Positions 18,368 to 26,186 of a DNA stretch of 64,000 nucleotides are shown in pieces. This DNA comes from Mesorhizobium sp. B2-7-1 (GTDB lineage Bacteria; Pseudomonadota; Alphaproteobacteria; Rhizobiales; Rhizobiaceae): positions 175,910 through 239,909 of the forward strand of contig NZ_VFUA01000001.1 in assembly GCF_006440735.1 (NCBI RefSeq), written 5' to 3'. Below the pieces are notes generated by a model. The model did no database searches, was not told the DNA's origin, and saw only the letters and a program-made list of their open reading frames with translations. The translations under genes were made by a program, and so were the position numbers. Numbering within the stretch: position 1 is the first letter of the stretch; every line of letters begins with the position of its first letter.

Positions 18368-19246
18368 TTACCGCGCATACTTGTCCGCCTTGCGGTTCCC
18401 GAGCAGCAGCTTGCGTTCCAGATGCGCGCGAAGCTCGCCATAATAAGCGGTGAGAAAAGCCTTTGAATCGATCGGCTCGACTCTGGCGCCGATCTTGCGG
18501 GCGATGGTTTCCGCCACTGCCCTGAGCGCGGAATAATCGTCGCGGCGCAGCACTTCCTCGAGCTTCTGCAGCTCAGCGATGCCGTAGGCGTCGAGCTGCG
18601 CCGGGCTGAACTGGAACCGCGCCGCGACCGGATCCTTGCGCAACGAAAGATCCTCGACCAGCGCCACTTTCGGCGCTTCGACCACCCAGGTGCCGGCGAG
18701 CAGGTCGCCGATCCTCAACCGGTCGCGGTTGAACAGCGGGAACAGCGAGAACAGCAGCGCCCAGACAAGGCCGAAGATGGTCGTCAGCGTGTCGGCGACA
18801 TCGGCGCTGGCGCGGGCGGCGAGGATCGACAGCGGGAGAAAGACTTCGATCTCGCGCATCAGGTTGCGCGCGATGACCTGGTCGAGCGTGAGGCCGGCGC
18901 CGCTGCGCGACGCGACCCTTATGCCAACCATGCGCTTGCCTGGCGTGGCTGCCCGCCGTCCCGCTTCGTAGGCGATGAAATAGACGTTGCGCAGGAAGAA
19001 GATGAAGATGACCCAGACGATGAAAAGCGGCTGCGCGTCCTGGAAGCCGAGGCCGGCCAGGCCGAAGATTATCACCAGCGAGACGACCACGGCCGCAGTG
19101 ACGATGATCACCACGTCGAGCAGGAAGCCCGAGGCGCGGGTACCGGCATCGGCCAGCTTGACCCTGATGTCGATGCCTTCCGGCGTGACCAGCGGACGGA
19201 TCAGCGCTGCCGGGTCCTTGACCTTCGCTGTCCTAGCGGTCGCCAT
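18368..19246 (-). CDS. RDD family membrane protein
   Basis: 292-aa protein with an RDD domain: an Arg early in the first membrane segment region (DAGTRASGFLLDVV), a second hydrophobic segment (LFIVWVIFIFFLRNVYF) and the PGKRMVGIRV loop, plus a further hydrophobic stretch around residues 150-185. The C-terminal 110 residues are soluble. RDD proteins are often carried by MoxR-DUF58 clusters; their function is unknown. Last gene of the six-gene operon; its ATG overlaps the end of the SpoIIM-like gene by 14 bases. Confidence 0.85.
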   Translation of the reverse strand: MATARTAKVKDPAALIRPLVTPEGIDIRVKLADAGTRASGFLLDVVIIVTAAVVVSLVIIFGLAGLGFQDAQPLFIVWVIFIFFLRNVYFIAYEAGRRAATPGKRMVGIRVASRSGAGLTLDQVIARNLMREIEVFLPLSILAARASADVADTLTTIFGLVWALLFSLFPLFNRDRLRIGDLLAGTWVVEAPKVALVEDLSLRKDPVAARFQFSPAQLDAYGIAELQKLEEVLRRDDYSALRAVAETIARKIGARVEPIDSKAFLTAYYGELRAHLERKLLLGNRKADKYAR

Positions 19247-20249
19247 GCCGCACCATCCGGAACAGGTAGAAATAACAGAGCCACAAGGCCAGCATGCCGC
19301 CGCCGATCGAATAGCGGGCGATGTCGCTGGTGATCGTCTGCCGACCGATGCCTTCGAGCAGCCCGGCGAAAAGCAGCATCACCGTGACGCCGATCATGGC
19401 GGTCGCCGCGACGCGTCCGGCCCGGGCCGCGGCGGCCATGCGGGTCAGCTCGCCGGGAAAGGCGATGCTGGTGCCGATGCGCATGCCGGCGGCACCCGCA
19501 ATCGCAATGGCGAAGAGTTCCGTCGTGCCATGGATCGAAAGCCAGCCGCCGAGCTCGAAGCCCAGGCCCTTGGCGGCATAGATCTGGAAGATGGCGCCGA
19601 GCATGCAGCCATTCATCAAGATGATCAGCACGCTTGGCACGGCAAAGGCGAACCCCAGCGCGAAGGCCAGGATCGAGACCTGCGTGTTGTGGGTGAAGAG
19701 ATAGGCGGCAAATCCCGACAGAAAATGATCGCCACCGCCGTAGAGCACGCTGCGCAGCGTCTCGGCCGACGAATCCGGATTGCGCCCGCCCGCCAGGCTG
19801 GGCGTAATGATGGCGTCGTACCAGCGCTTGTCGGAAGCGACCAGCCAGTAGCCGGCAATCGCGCCGATCACCGTCAACCCGACCGATGTCCACACCTCGC
19901 GCCAAAGGTCGCGGATCGCCGCGGGCCAGTCGTGCAGGAAGAAGTCGCCGATGCGCGTTCTCAAGCTCCGCCGCGCGCCGTAGAGATAGAAATGGCCGCG
20001 CAGGCACAGCGCCTCGAGATAGGCGATCAGCGCGCTGTCGAGCGAGGTCGCGCGCGCCACCGACAGCGAGGACAGCGCCGAGCGGTAGAGCAGCGGCAGC
20101 GATAGTAGCTCATCTTCCGACAGCGCGCGCGGCGCGCGCTTTTCAACGCGCGCCAGCAGTGCCTCGAACGCTTTCCAGTCGGCCTCGCGTTCCTGGCGGA
20201 AGCTTGCCAGCGACTGGCGAACCGCGTCGGTGCCGGCGGACAGCGTCAT
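19233..20249 (-). CDS. Stage II sporulation protein M-like (DUF95) membrane protein
   Basis: 338-aa membrane protein. The first 115 residues are soluble and mostly helical; then come about six hydrophobic segments with the FLSGFAAYLFTHNTQVSILAFALG and LNGCMLGAIF stretches typical of the SpoIIM/DUF95 family. In a non-sporulating alphaproteobacterium this is a genomic associate of MoxR-DUF58-RDD clusters, not a sporulation gene. ATG overlaps the DUF58 gene stop by four bases. Confidence 0.85.
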   Translation of the reverse strand: MTLSAGTDAVRQSLASFRQEREADWKAFEALLARVEKRAPRALSEDELLSLPLLYRSALSSLSVARATSLDSALIAYLEALCLRGHFYLYGARRSLRTRIGDFFLHDWPAAIRDLWREVWTSVGLTVIGAIAGYWLVASDKRWYDAIITPSLAGGRNPDSSAETLRSVLYGGGDHFLSGFAAYLFTHNTQVSILAFALGFAFAVPSVLIILMNGCMLGAIFQIYAAKGLGFELGGWLSIHGTTELFAIAIAGAAGMRIGTSIAFPGELTRMAAAARAGRVAATAMIGVTVMLLFAGLLEGIGRQTITSDIARYSIGGGMLALWLCYFYLFRMVRHGDR

Positions 20250-21550
20250 AAGAGGTTCTCCTCCTTGAGCTGGATATAGCGCTCGACCAGCGCCGGGCCG
20301 AGCCGCTGATGGTCGGCCTCGATGACATGCGCGCCGAGCAGCCTGAGCCTGCCGATCACCACCTGCCGTTGCCGCAGGAGGTCGCCGGCGGTGACGGAGC
20401 GGGCGACATCCTCGGGCGCCGCCGGCGCCATGTCGGCGAGCGTTTCAAGCTCCACATCCTTCATCAGCATGAACAGCACCAGGTGCCGCTCGGTCAGCCG
20501 GCCGACGGTGCGCAGCATCAGCTCGGCGCTGATCGGGTCGACGAAATCGGTGAAGACGATGACCAGCGAGCGCCGGTCGAGCCTGGCCGAAAGCGTGGTC
20601 AGCGCGAGAGTAAAATTGGTCTCCTCGGTCGAATAGTCGATCTCGGCGGCGCGCTTCTGGATCATGGTGAAGCTCGCCGAGCCGCGCACCGCGCCGCTGG
20701 AGACGCGCGGCCTCGCGTCGAAGGAAAACAGGCTGACGAGATCGCCGCCCTTGAGCGCGATGAAGGCCGACAGAAGGGCGGCCGTCACCGCGCGGTCGAC
20801 TTTCGGCACGCCGTCGACCGGCTCGCACATCAGGCGGCCGCTATCGATGGCCAGAACGATGTTGTTGTTCTCCTCGATGCGGAATTCCCGCGCCAGAAGC
20901 TTGCCGTGGCGGGCGCTGCGCTTCCAGTCGATCATGCGCCGGCCCATGCCGGGCTGGTAGTCCTTCAGCGCCTCGAACTCGCGGCCCTGTCCGGCGCGCT
21001 TCTGCGCATGGCCGTCGGCAAGAGCCGAGCGCTGCAGAAGCGTGATCGCCTCGTCGCGCGCGCTGTTGACGTTGGGCAGCACCGCAACCTTGCGGTCGAC
21101 CGGCAATATGACCTGGTTCCACACCAGGCCGAACGGGCCTTGCCAGCGCAGCCACAGCCGGTCGAAGCTGGCGATGCCACGGCGGATCGCCTCGAATTCG
21201 AGGTCGAGCGTGCCGCCATTGGCCGGCAGCGCGCCGCCGGTGCCGGCGACCGGCTGCAGCCGCTGGTCGTGCCCGACACGCGCCTGCAGGCGCCGCAGCC
21301 TCGCGCCGAGGCCGGCTGCGATGTGCAGCGTGAAGCGTCCGCCGACGCCCACCTGCGGCGGCGCCGTCAGCGTGGCATTGAGCGAGGCGCGGCCTCTGCC
21401 CGCGGCCGCGTCCACCGCCAGGAAGGCGAGAACCACGCAGATCCACAACAGGCCGAGATACCAGACATGCGGAAGCGCGAGCGCGATCAGGAAGGCGGGG
21501 ATCGCCCCCGCCGCCGCTGCCCAGACCGCTCGCCCGCTCGGATAGATCAA
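20246..21550 (-). CDS. DUF58 domain protein
   Basis: 434-aa protein with two hydrophobic segments at residues 8-45 followed by an extracytoplasmic-type beta region and a C-terminal DUF58 region: MIDWKRSARHGKLLAREFR and then LAIDSGRLM, which resembles the start of a von Willebrand A domain with a partial MIDAS. DUF58 proteins are the partners of MoxR AAA ATPases, which are thought to remodel VWA-type targets. Start is TTG, overlapping the MoxR stop (TTGA); no better start is near. Confidence 0.88.
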   Translation of the reverse strand: MIYPSGRAVWAAAAGAIPAFLIALALPHVWYLGLLWICVVLAFLAVDAAAGRGRASLNATLTAPPQVGVGGRFTLHIAAGLGARLRRLQARVGHDQRLQPVAGTGGALPANGGTLDLEFEAIRRGIASFDRLWLRWQGPFGLVWNQVILPVDRKVAVLPNVNSARDEAITLLQRSALADGHAQKRAGQGREFEALKDYQPGMGRRMIDWKRSARHGKLLAREFRIEENNNIVLAIDSGRLMCEPVDGVPKVDRAVTAALLSAFIALKGGDLVSLFSFDARPRVSSGAVRGSASFTMIQKRAAEIDYSTEETNFTLALTTLSARLDRRSLVIVFTDFVDPISAELMLRTVGRLTERHLVLFMLMKDVELETLADMAPAAPEDVARSVTAGDLLRQRQVVIGRLRLLGAHVIEADHQRLGPALVERYIQLKEENLL

Positions 21551-22503
21551 CGCGGCGCTTCCGTGTGGTCGACAAGGTCGGAGACGATCTGCTCGACCAG
21601 CCGCCCGTCGATCTGCGCCGCCGGCGAAAGCACGACGCGGTGGCGCAGCGCAGGCACGGCCAAAGCCTTGACGTCGTCCGGGATGACGTAGTTGCGGCCG
21701 TCGAGCGCCGCCCTGGCGCGCGCGGCCCTCGCCAGCATGGCGCCCGCGCGCGGACTGGCGCCGACTTCGAGGTCGGGGCTCTCGCGCGTGCCGCGAACAA
21801 GGGCCGCGATATAGCCGACGACATCGTCGACCAGCGTGACGTCGCCGACCGTGGCGACAGCCGCTTCGAGCGTCTTGCGGTCGGTCCGCGCCTTGATGCC
21901 GTATTGCTCGATGTCGTGCGAGGCCGAGCCGCCGCCGTGATGGACGATGATGGCGCGCTCTTCCGCGGGATCCGGATAGCTCACCCGATGCTTGAACAGG
22001 AAGCGGTCGAGTTGCGCCTCGGGCAGGGGGTAGACGCCCTGATGCTCGATCGGGTTCTGCGTTGCCACCACCATGAAGTTCCGGCCGAGCGAATGCGTGG
22101 TGCCGTCGAAGGTGACGGCGTGCTCCTGCATGGCCTCGAGCAGGGCGGCTTGCGTCTTCGGCGGTGTGCGGTTGATTTCGTCGGCGAGCAAAAGATCGCA
22201 GAAGATCGGACCGCGCGTCAGCGTGAACTGCCCGGTCTGGAAGTTGTAGATGTTGGAGCCGACGATATCGCCGGGCATCAGGTCGGGCGTGAACTGGATA
22301 CGGCCATAGGCGACGCCCAGCGCCTGCGCGAAGCAGCGCGCCGTCATCGTCTTGGCTGTGCCGGGCGGGCCTTCGAGCAGGATATGCCCGCCGGCGAACA
22401 ACGCCGTCAGCATCAGGTCGACCGTGTCGCGCTGTCCGGTGATCGCTTTCGCGACTTCTTCCCTGATCGCGTTCGCCAGGGCCTTCACTTCATCGACGTT
22501 CAC
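21547..22503 (-). CDS. MoxR family AAA+ ATPase
   Basis: 318-aa AAA+ ATPase with Walker A GPPGTAKTM, Walker B LLADEINR, the EAMQEHAVTFDG pore-loop region, and sensor ATQNPIEHQGVYPLPEAQLDRF. MoxR proteins act as cytoplasmic chaperones that mature or insert metals into VWA-containing partners. The GTG at 22503 is chosen because GGAGG lies four bases upstream, giving an N-terminus (VNVDEVKALANAIREEV) that matches the family; a longer upstream frame reads into the DUF4350 gene. It overlaps that gene by 14 bases. Confidence 0.93.
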   Translation of the reverse strand: MNVDEVKALANAIREEVAKAITGQRDTVDLMLTALFAGGHILLEGPPGTAKTMTARCFAQALGVAYGRIQFTPDLMPGDIVGSNIYNFQTGQFTLTRGPIFCDLLLADEINRTPPKTQAALLEAMQEHAVTFDGTTHSLGRNFMVVATQNPIEHQGVYPLPEAQLDRFLFKHRVSYPDPAEERAIIVHHGGGSASHDIEQYGIKARTDRKTLEAAVATVGDVTLVDDVVGYIAALVRGTRESPDLEVGASPRAGAMLARAARARAALDGRNYVIPDDVKALAVPALRHRVVLSPAAQIDGRLVEQIVSDLVDHTEAPR

Positions 22504-23704
22504 CGAGCCTCCTTGCCGTCCAGTCATGCAGCTGTTCGGCTGCTTCATGCATTGCGGCCAGATTGTTGGATTCGTTCGCAGCCGTGAAGCGCCGGGTGAA
22601 GCCCTGCGCTTCGCTCTTGTCGCGGGAATCGAGCCAGCGGTCGAGCGCTTCGCCCTGCAATCCATGCGGGGCGCCAAGCAGCGCGGCGGCGCGCTGCCGC
22701 ACCAGCGCCGCGTATCGGTCGCCGAGCCCCTGCAGCCGCCCGGCGCGCCTCAACAGCATCGCCGTGGTGTCGACCAGCGCCCGCTTGCCCAAGGCGATGG
22801 CACGGCCCTCCGCCCGTGGCGGCCCGAACCGGCCGAGCCCATGCAGGAAGGCGAGCGCGGCCGCCACCAGCACCGACAGCGTCAGCGCCAGGAAGGGCGG
22901 CTCGATCAGAAGCTTGGCGAGGTCATAGTTCTGGCCGATGCCGTGCAGCGTCAGGTCGAACATGACGGCGCCCTTGGCGGGCTCGATCATGGCGATCATG
23001 TCGAGGGCGGCGACCGCCATCCGCTCGTCGTTCAGCGCGAAGTTGTTGATGAAATCGGGGTCGGTGAGGATGTAGAAGGGTTCGTTGTCGAGCTCGGTCA
23101 GGATAGCCCTGCCGTCGCCCGCCGCGATCAGCGGATGGTCATCCGCCACCCATTGCAGCTCGCCCGGCGCGGTCACCATGCGGCCGGCAATATTGATCTG
23201 CGAGAGTGTGTTCTTTGCCTCGCCGAGCTTTGCCTTGGCGATGCGGCCGAGCCAGTCGTTGACGACCGCATTGGGCAGCCGCTCCACCTTTGTCTCCCAG
23301 CCTTGATGGTCCAGCAAGGGAAACGTCCGCCATTTCGGCAGGACGAAAAGCGTGTCCTTGCCCGAGCGCAGCTTGATGAGGCGATCGAGCGCGGCCGGAT
23401 CGCTGTCGGGCGCGATGGTGACGACGAGCAGGAAAGTCGATGCCAGCGGGGACGCAAGGTCCTTCTCGCCACGCTCCATCGGCGGCGCCTGTCCGTTGGT
23501 CAGCTTCAGCCATTCCACAAGCCCGGCATAGCCGGTGCCGCCTTTCGAAAGCGGCGTGGCGCCGCCTTCGGGCGCGCGGAAATCCGGGGCATAGGTGGAC
23601 AGCAGGAAAAACCCGGCTGCCGCCAGCAGACTGGCGAAAATGCCCCAGAACAGGGTTTTGCGGCTGAACGGGGCCTCGTCTGCCTCGGCTGGTTGCTCGC
23701 TCAT
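22490..23704 (-). CDS. DUF4350 domain membrane protein
   Basis: 404-aa protein with a membrane segment at about residues 18-37, a soluble domain of about 230 residues, a second membrane segment (FLALTLSVLVAAALAFLHGL) and a C-terminal cytoplasmic tail rich in Arg and Ala. DUF4350 proteins have a Rossmann-like periplasmic domain and occur next to MoxR-DUF58-DUF4129. No catalytic motif was recognised. ATG overlaps the DUF4129 stop by four bases. Confidence 0.82.
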   Translation of the reverse strand: MSEQPAEADEAPFSRKTLFWGIFASLLAAAGFFLLSTYAPDFRAPEGGATPLSKGGTGYAGLVEWLKLTNGQAPPMERGEKDLASPLASTFLLVVTIAPDSDPAALDRLIKLRSGKDTLFVLPKWRTFPLLDHQGWETKVERLPNAVVNDWLGRIAKAKLGEAKNTLSQINIAGRMVTAPGELQWVADDHPLIAAGDGRAILTELDNEPFYILTDPDFINNFALNDERMAVAALDMIAMIEPAKGAVMFDLTLHGIGQNYDLAKLLIEPPFLALTLSVLVAAALAFLHGLGRFGPPRAEGRAIALGKRALVDTTAMLLRRAGRLQGLGDRYAALVRQRAAALLGAPHGLQGEALDRWLDSRDKSEAQGFTRRFTAANESNNLAAMHEAAEQLHDWTARRLGERR

Positions 23705-24327
23705 GCCCAGGCATCCTGGAAAGCGAAACGCTCATAGGCGCCGCGCGCCTGCCGCCAGCCTTCGGCACCGACGGGTCGGCGGGCAAACAAGGCTGCCTCG
23801 ACGATCCGGGCGATCTCGCTGAAGGCGGTGCGGGGCCGGGTGGGGATCGAGCCCGCGGCCGCGATATCGCGAGCGGTGAGCGATGGGCGCAGGAAGTCCG
23901 GCAGCCGCGTGGCGATGTCGGCGACGCTGCGGCGCAACAGAAGATGCACCGCCTCGTCATATTCGCCGCGCGCGGCAAGCGCATCGGCCTCGGAGAGCAG
24001 GACCTGGGCCGCGCCGGCATCCGGGCGCCATTCCTCCTTCGCCTCTGCCTCATGGCGCTTGCGCCACAAGGGCAGCCGCCAGGCGACACCCTTCGCTTCA
24101 AGGAGGATCAGGAAGAGGATGATCGCGACGCCGATGAAAACCGCGCCCCAGAACATATAGACCATGTAGGGGACGAACTTGGCCAGGAATTCCAGCAGCG
24201 GCCTCAACCACTCCGGTGGTTCCGTGCGCACATAGGTCGGCAGTCCGAACTGGATCGAATCGTCGGCCAGCAGCTGCTTGTGCAACTGCGCCAGCCGTCC
24301 GGCTTCTTCCGTCCCTGCGGCTGTCAC
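23701..24327 (-). CDS. DUF4129 domain protein, first gene of the MoxR operon
   Basis: 208-aa protein: a short N-terminal segment, one strong membrane helix (FVPYMVYMFWGAVFIGVAIILFLILL) and a C-terminal domain with LLSEADALAARGEYDEAVHLLLRRSVADI and RPSLTARDIAA, the DUF4129 signature. The GTG at 24327 is preferred to the upstream in-frame ATG (24381) because AGGGGGAA lies at the right distance. It heads a run of six genes that all overlap, so stoichiometric production is likely, as for a membrane complex. Confidence 0.8.
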   Translation of the reverse strand: MTAAGTEEAGRLAQLHKQLLADDSIQFGLPTYVRTEPPEWLRPLLEFLAKFVPYMVYMFWGAVFIGVAIILFLILLEAKGVAWRLPLWRKRHEAEAKEEWRPDAGAAQVLLSEADALAARGEYDEAVHLLLRRSVADIATRLPDFLRPSLTARDIAAAGSIPTRPRTAFSEIARIVEAALFARRPVGAEGWRQARGAYERFAFQDAWA

Positions 24328-24476
24328 CCGCTCGTTCCCCCTGCAACCTGCGGTTCGGGGCCGACACTGGCAATCCGCCATGACAATTGCAAGCGCACTG
24401 GACGTAACCCCTCAATCTTGGCAAATTTACTTTGAAGTCACCGATTGGCTGCGGCGGTGACTCGGGGGAAATTATC

Positions 24477-25259
24477 ATGACCACTGCGACAATGGGACGA
24501 CCCGGCAGGTTCGAGATCGGCAGGGTGTTCAGCAACACCTTCGGCGTGATTGGCCGAAACATCGGACTTTGCGTGGGGTTGGCGGCTTTATTTGCGGGCC
24601 TGCCGGCATTGCTCGTCAGGCTGTGGACCCAGCCGCAGATCGACGCCATGATGCACCGCGACCCCGCCGCCATGGCCGACCCAGGCGCCATGTTTCGCAA
24701 TTCCTATATCACCATCATCGCCGGGCTGATCTCGTTCGTATGCGCGCTGCTGCTCCAGTCGGCGCTCGTGCGGGCGACCATCGAGGACCTCAACGGCAAG
24801 CGGCCGTCCTTCGGCGACTGTATCCAGATTGCGATCCGCTTTCTGCTGCCGACGCTGGCCATCGGCCTTCTTGTCGGCCTCGGCGCGGGCATCGGTCTTG
24901 TCCTGTTGATCGTGCCCGGCATCATCCTCTGGCTCGGCTGGTCGATGTCGGTGCCGGTCCTCATCCAGGAGCGGCGGGGCGTGTTCGGCTCGATGTCGCG
25001 CAGCCGGGCCCTGACCAAGGGCAGCCGCTGGGCACTTTTCGGTCTGTTCCTCATTCTCATCATCATCGCGATGATCATCCAGTGGGGGATATTGCTGGTT
25101 CTCGTGCTGTTCGGTGGCATCATCGCCGAGATCGGAGCCGCGCTGGTGCAGACCGTGGTGTCGATGGTGCTGTCGATCGCCACGGCGGTGAGCTATGTCG
25201 AGCTGCGCCAGGCGAAGGAAGGTGCAAGCATCGACGAACTGGCGGAGATCTTCTCGTAG
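24477..25259 (+). CDS. Multi-helix membrane protein, copy 1 of a tandem pair
   Basis: 260-aa integral membrane protein with about six hydrophobic segments. The end of the protein, GSMSRSRALTKGSRW and ELRQAKEGASIDELAEIFS, resembles the membrane-domain proteins related to glycerophosphodiester phosphodiesterase membrane regions; no catalytic site is seen. The ATG at 24477 follows GGGGGAA. It is transcribed divergently from the MoxR operon with about 150 bases between, so the two may share control. The next gene is a paralogue. Confidence 0.7.
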   Translation: MTTATMGRPGRFEIGRVFSNTFGVIGRNIGLCVGLAALFAGLPALLVRLWTQPQIDAMMHRDPAAMADPGAMFRNSYITIIAGLISFVCALLLQSALVRATIEDLNGKRPSFGDCIQIAIRFLLPTLAIGLLVGLGAGIGLVLLIVPGIILWLGWSMSVPVLIQERRGVFGSMSRSRALTKGSRWALFGLFLILIIIAMIIQWGILLVLVLFGGIIAEIGAALVQTVVSMVLSIATAVSYVELRQAKEGASIDELAEIFS

Positions 25260-25324
25260 ACCGTAAGGATCGACTTCAAGGCACGGGCAGTCCTGGCGCA
25301 GCCGGAGAATTCCGGCTGGGCAGG

Positions 25325-26140
25325 GTGGTCAGCGATACGCCTTCTTTCATTGGCCGCAATCTTGCCCTCACGCTGGCGGTCGCCGCATTCTTTTTCGGTT
25401 TGCCGTCGGTTTTAAGCAGCCTGTTGACCTTCGCTTATCGGGAGAGGGCGGCATATCTGGTCGGCGGCGGCGACGCCGAACCCTTGTCCGTTGCGGTGTA
25501 TGTGGGCTTCTTGCTGATTGCCGGGCTCCTGGGCGCGCTGCCGAGCTTCCTGGGCCACGCAGTGCTGTCGATAGCCGTCATGGACGGCAGCAACGGCCGT
25601 CGCCCGTCGATCGGCAGCAGTATAGGAGCGGCCTTCCGCCGAGCCGCTCCCGTGCTCGGAATAGGCTTCACGATCTATCTGGTGTGGTTCTTCGCGCAAC
25701 AAGCGATGATCGGCGCCGAATTGCTCTTTCCGTCTTTCGGTGGCGGCGCGGCGTTCGTGCTGTTGGTCTTGCCCTGCGTCGCGTGGGTGCTGACTGCCCT
25801 CACGGCTATCCCCGCAGCGATGCGCGAAGGACTTGGAGCAATGGCTTCGATGGCGCGCAGCCGTGCCCTAACCAAAGGATACCGCTGGCCGATATTCGGC
25901 CTGTTCCTGATAGTCCTGGCGCTGATGTTCTTGATGCGGGTGGCCATGGCTTTTGGAGTTAGATTTGCCGCTAACGCTGTTCCTTCGGCCTCTGTCTTGA
26001 TCATCGGCACAATTCCAAGCTTCATTGACTCGGCGATTGTTTGGACAGTGGCGTCAATCGCCATGACGACCGCCTACGTCGAGCTTCGGCGAGTCAAGGA
26101 AGGCACCGGCGTCGACGAACTGGCGGAGATATTCTCGTAA
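25325..26140 (+). CDS. Multi-helix membrane protein, copy 2 of a tandem pair
   Basis: 271 aa from the first possible start, a GTG at 25325. It parallels copy 1 throughout (SMARSRALTKGYRWPIFGLFL against SMSRSRALTKGSRWALFGLFL, and the same DELAEIFS end), so it arose by tandem duplication. Similarity to copy 1 continues upstream of 25325 (GEFRLGR against GRFEIGR), but no ATG, GTG or TTG exists in frame between the copy 1 stop and 25325. The original start was lost, uses a rare codon, or translation enters by frameshift from copy 1. The ribosome site before 25325 is poor. Confidence 0.6.
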   Translation: MVSDTPSFIGRNLALTLAVAAFFFGLPSVLSSLLTFAYRERAAYLVGGGDAEPLSVAVYVGFLLIAGLLGALPSFLGHAVLSIAVMDGSNGRRPSIGSSIGAAFRRAAPVLGIGFTIYLVWFFAQQAMIGAELLFPSFGGGAAFVLLVLPCVAWVLTALTAIPAAMREGLGAMASMARSRALTKGYRWPIFGLFLIVLALMFLMRVAMAFGVRFAANAVPSASVLIIGTIPSFIDSAIVWTVASIAMTTAYVELRRVKEGTGVDELAEIFS

Positions 26141-26186
26141 GGAACGCCGCGCCGCTGCGCTCGATCGAGGGCGCTGACCCCCTGCC

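Noticed and set aside
24569..26140. A 523-aa fusion of the two tandem membrane proteins
   Set aside because: The first half of this frame is an out-of-phase reading of copy 1 (Arg-rich, no membrane segments). Only the part from 25325 is real.
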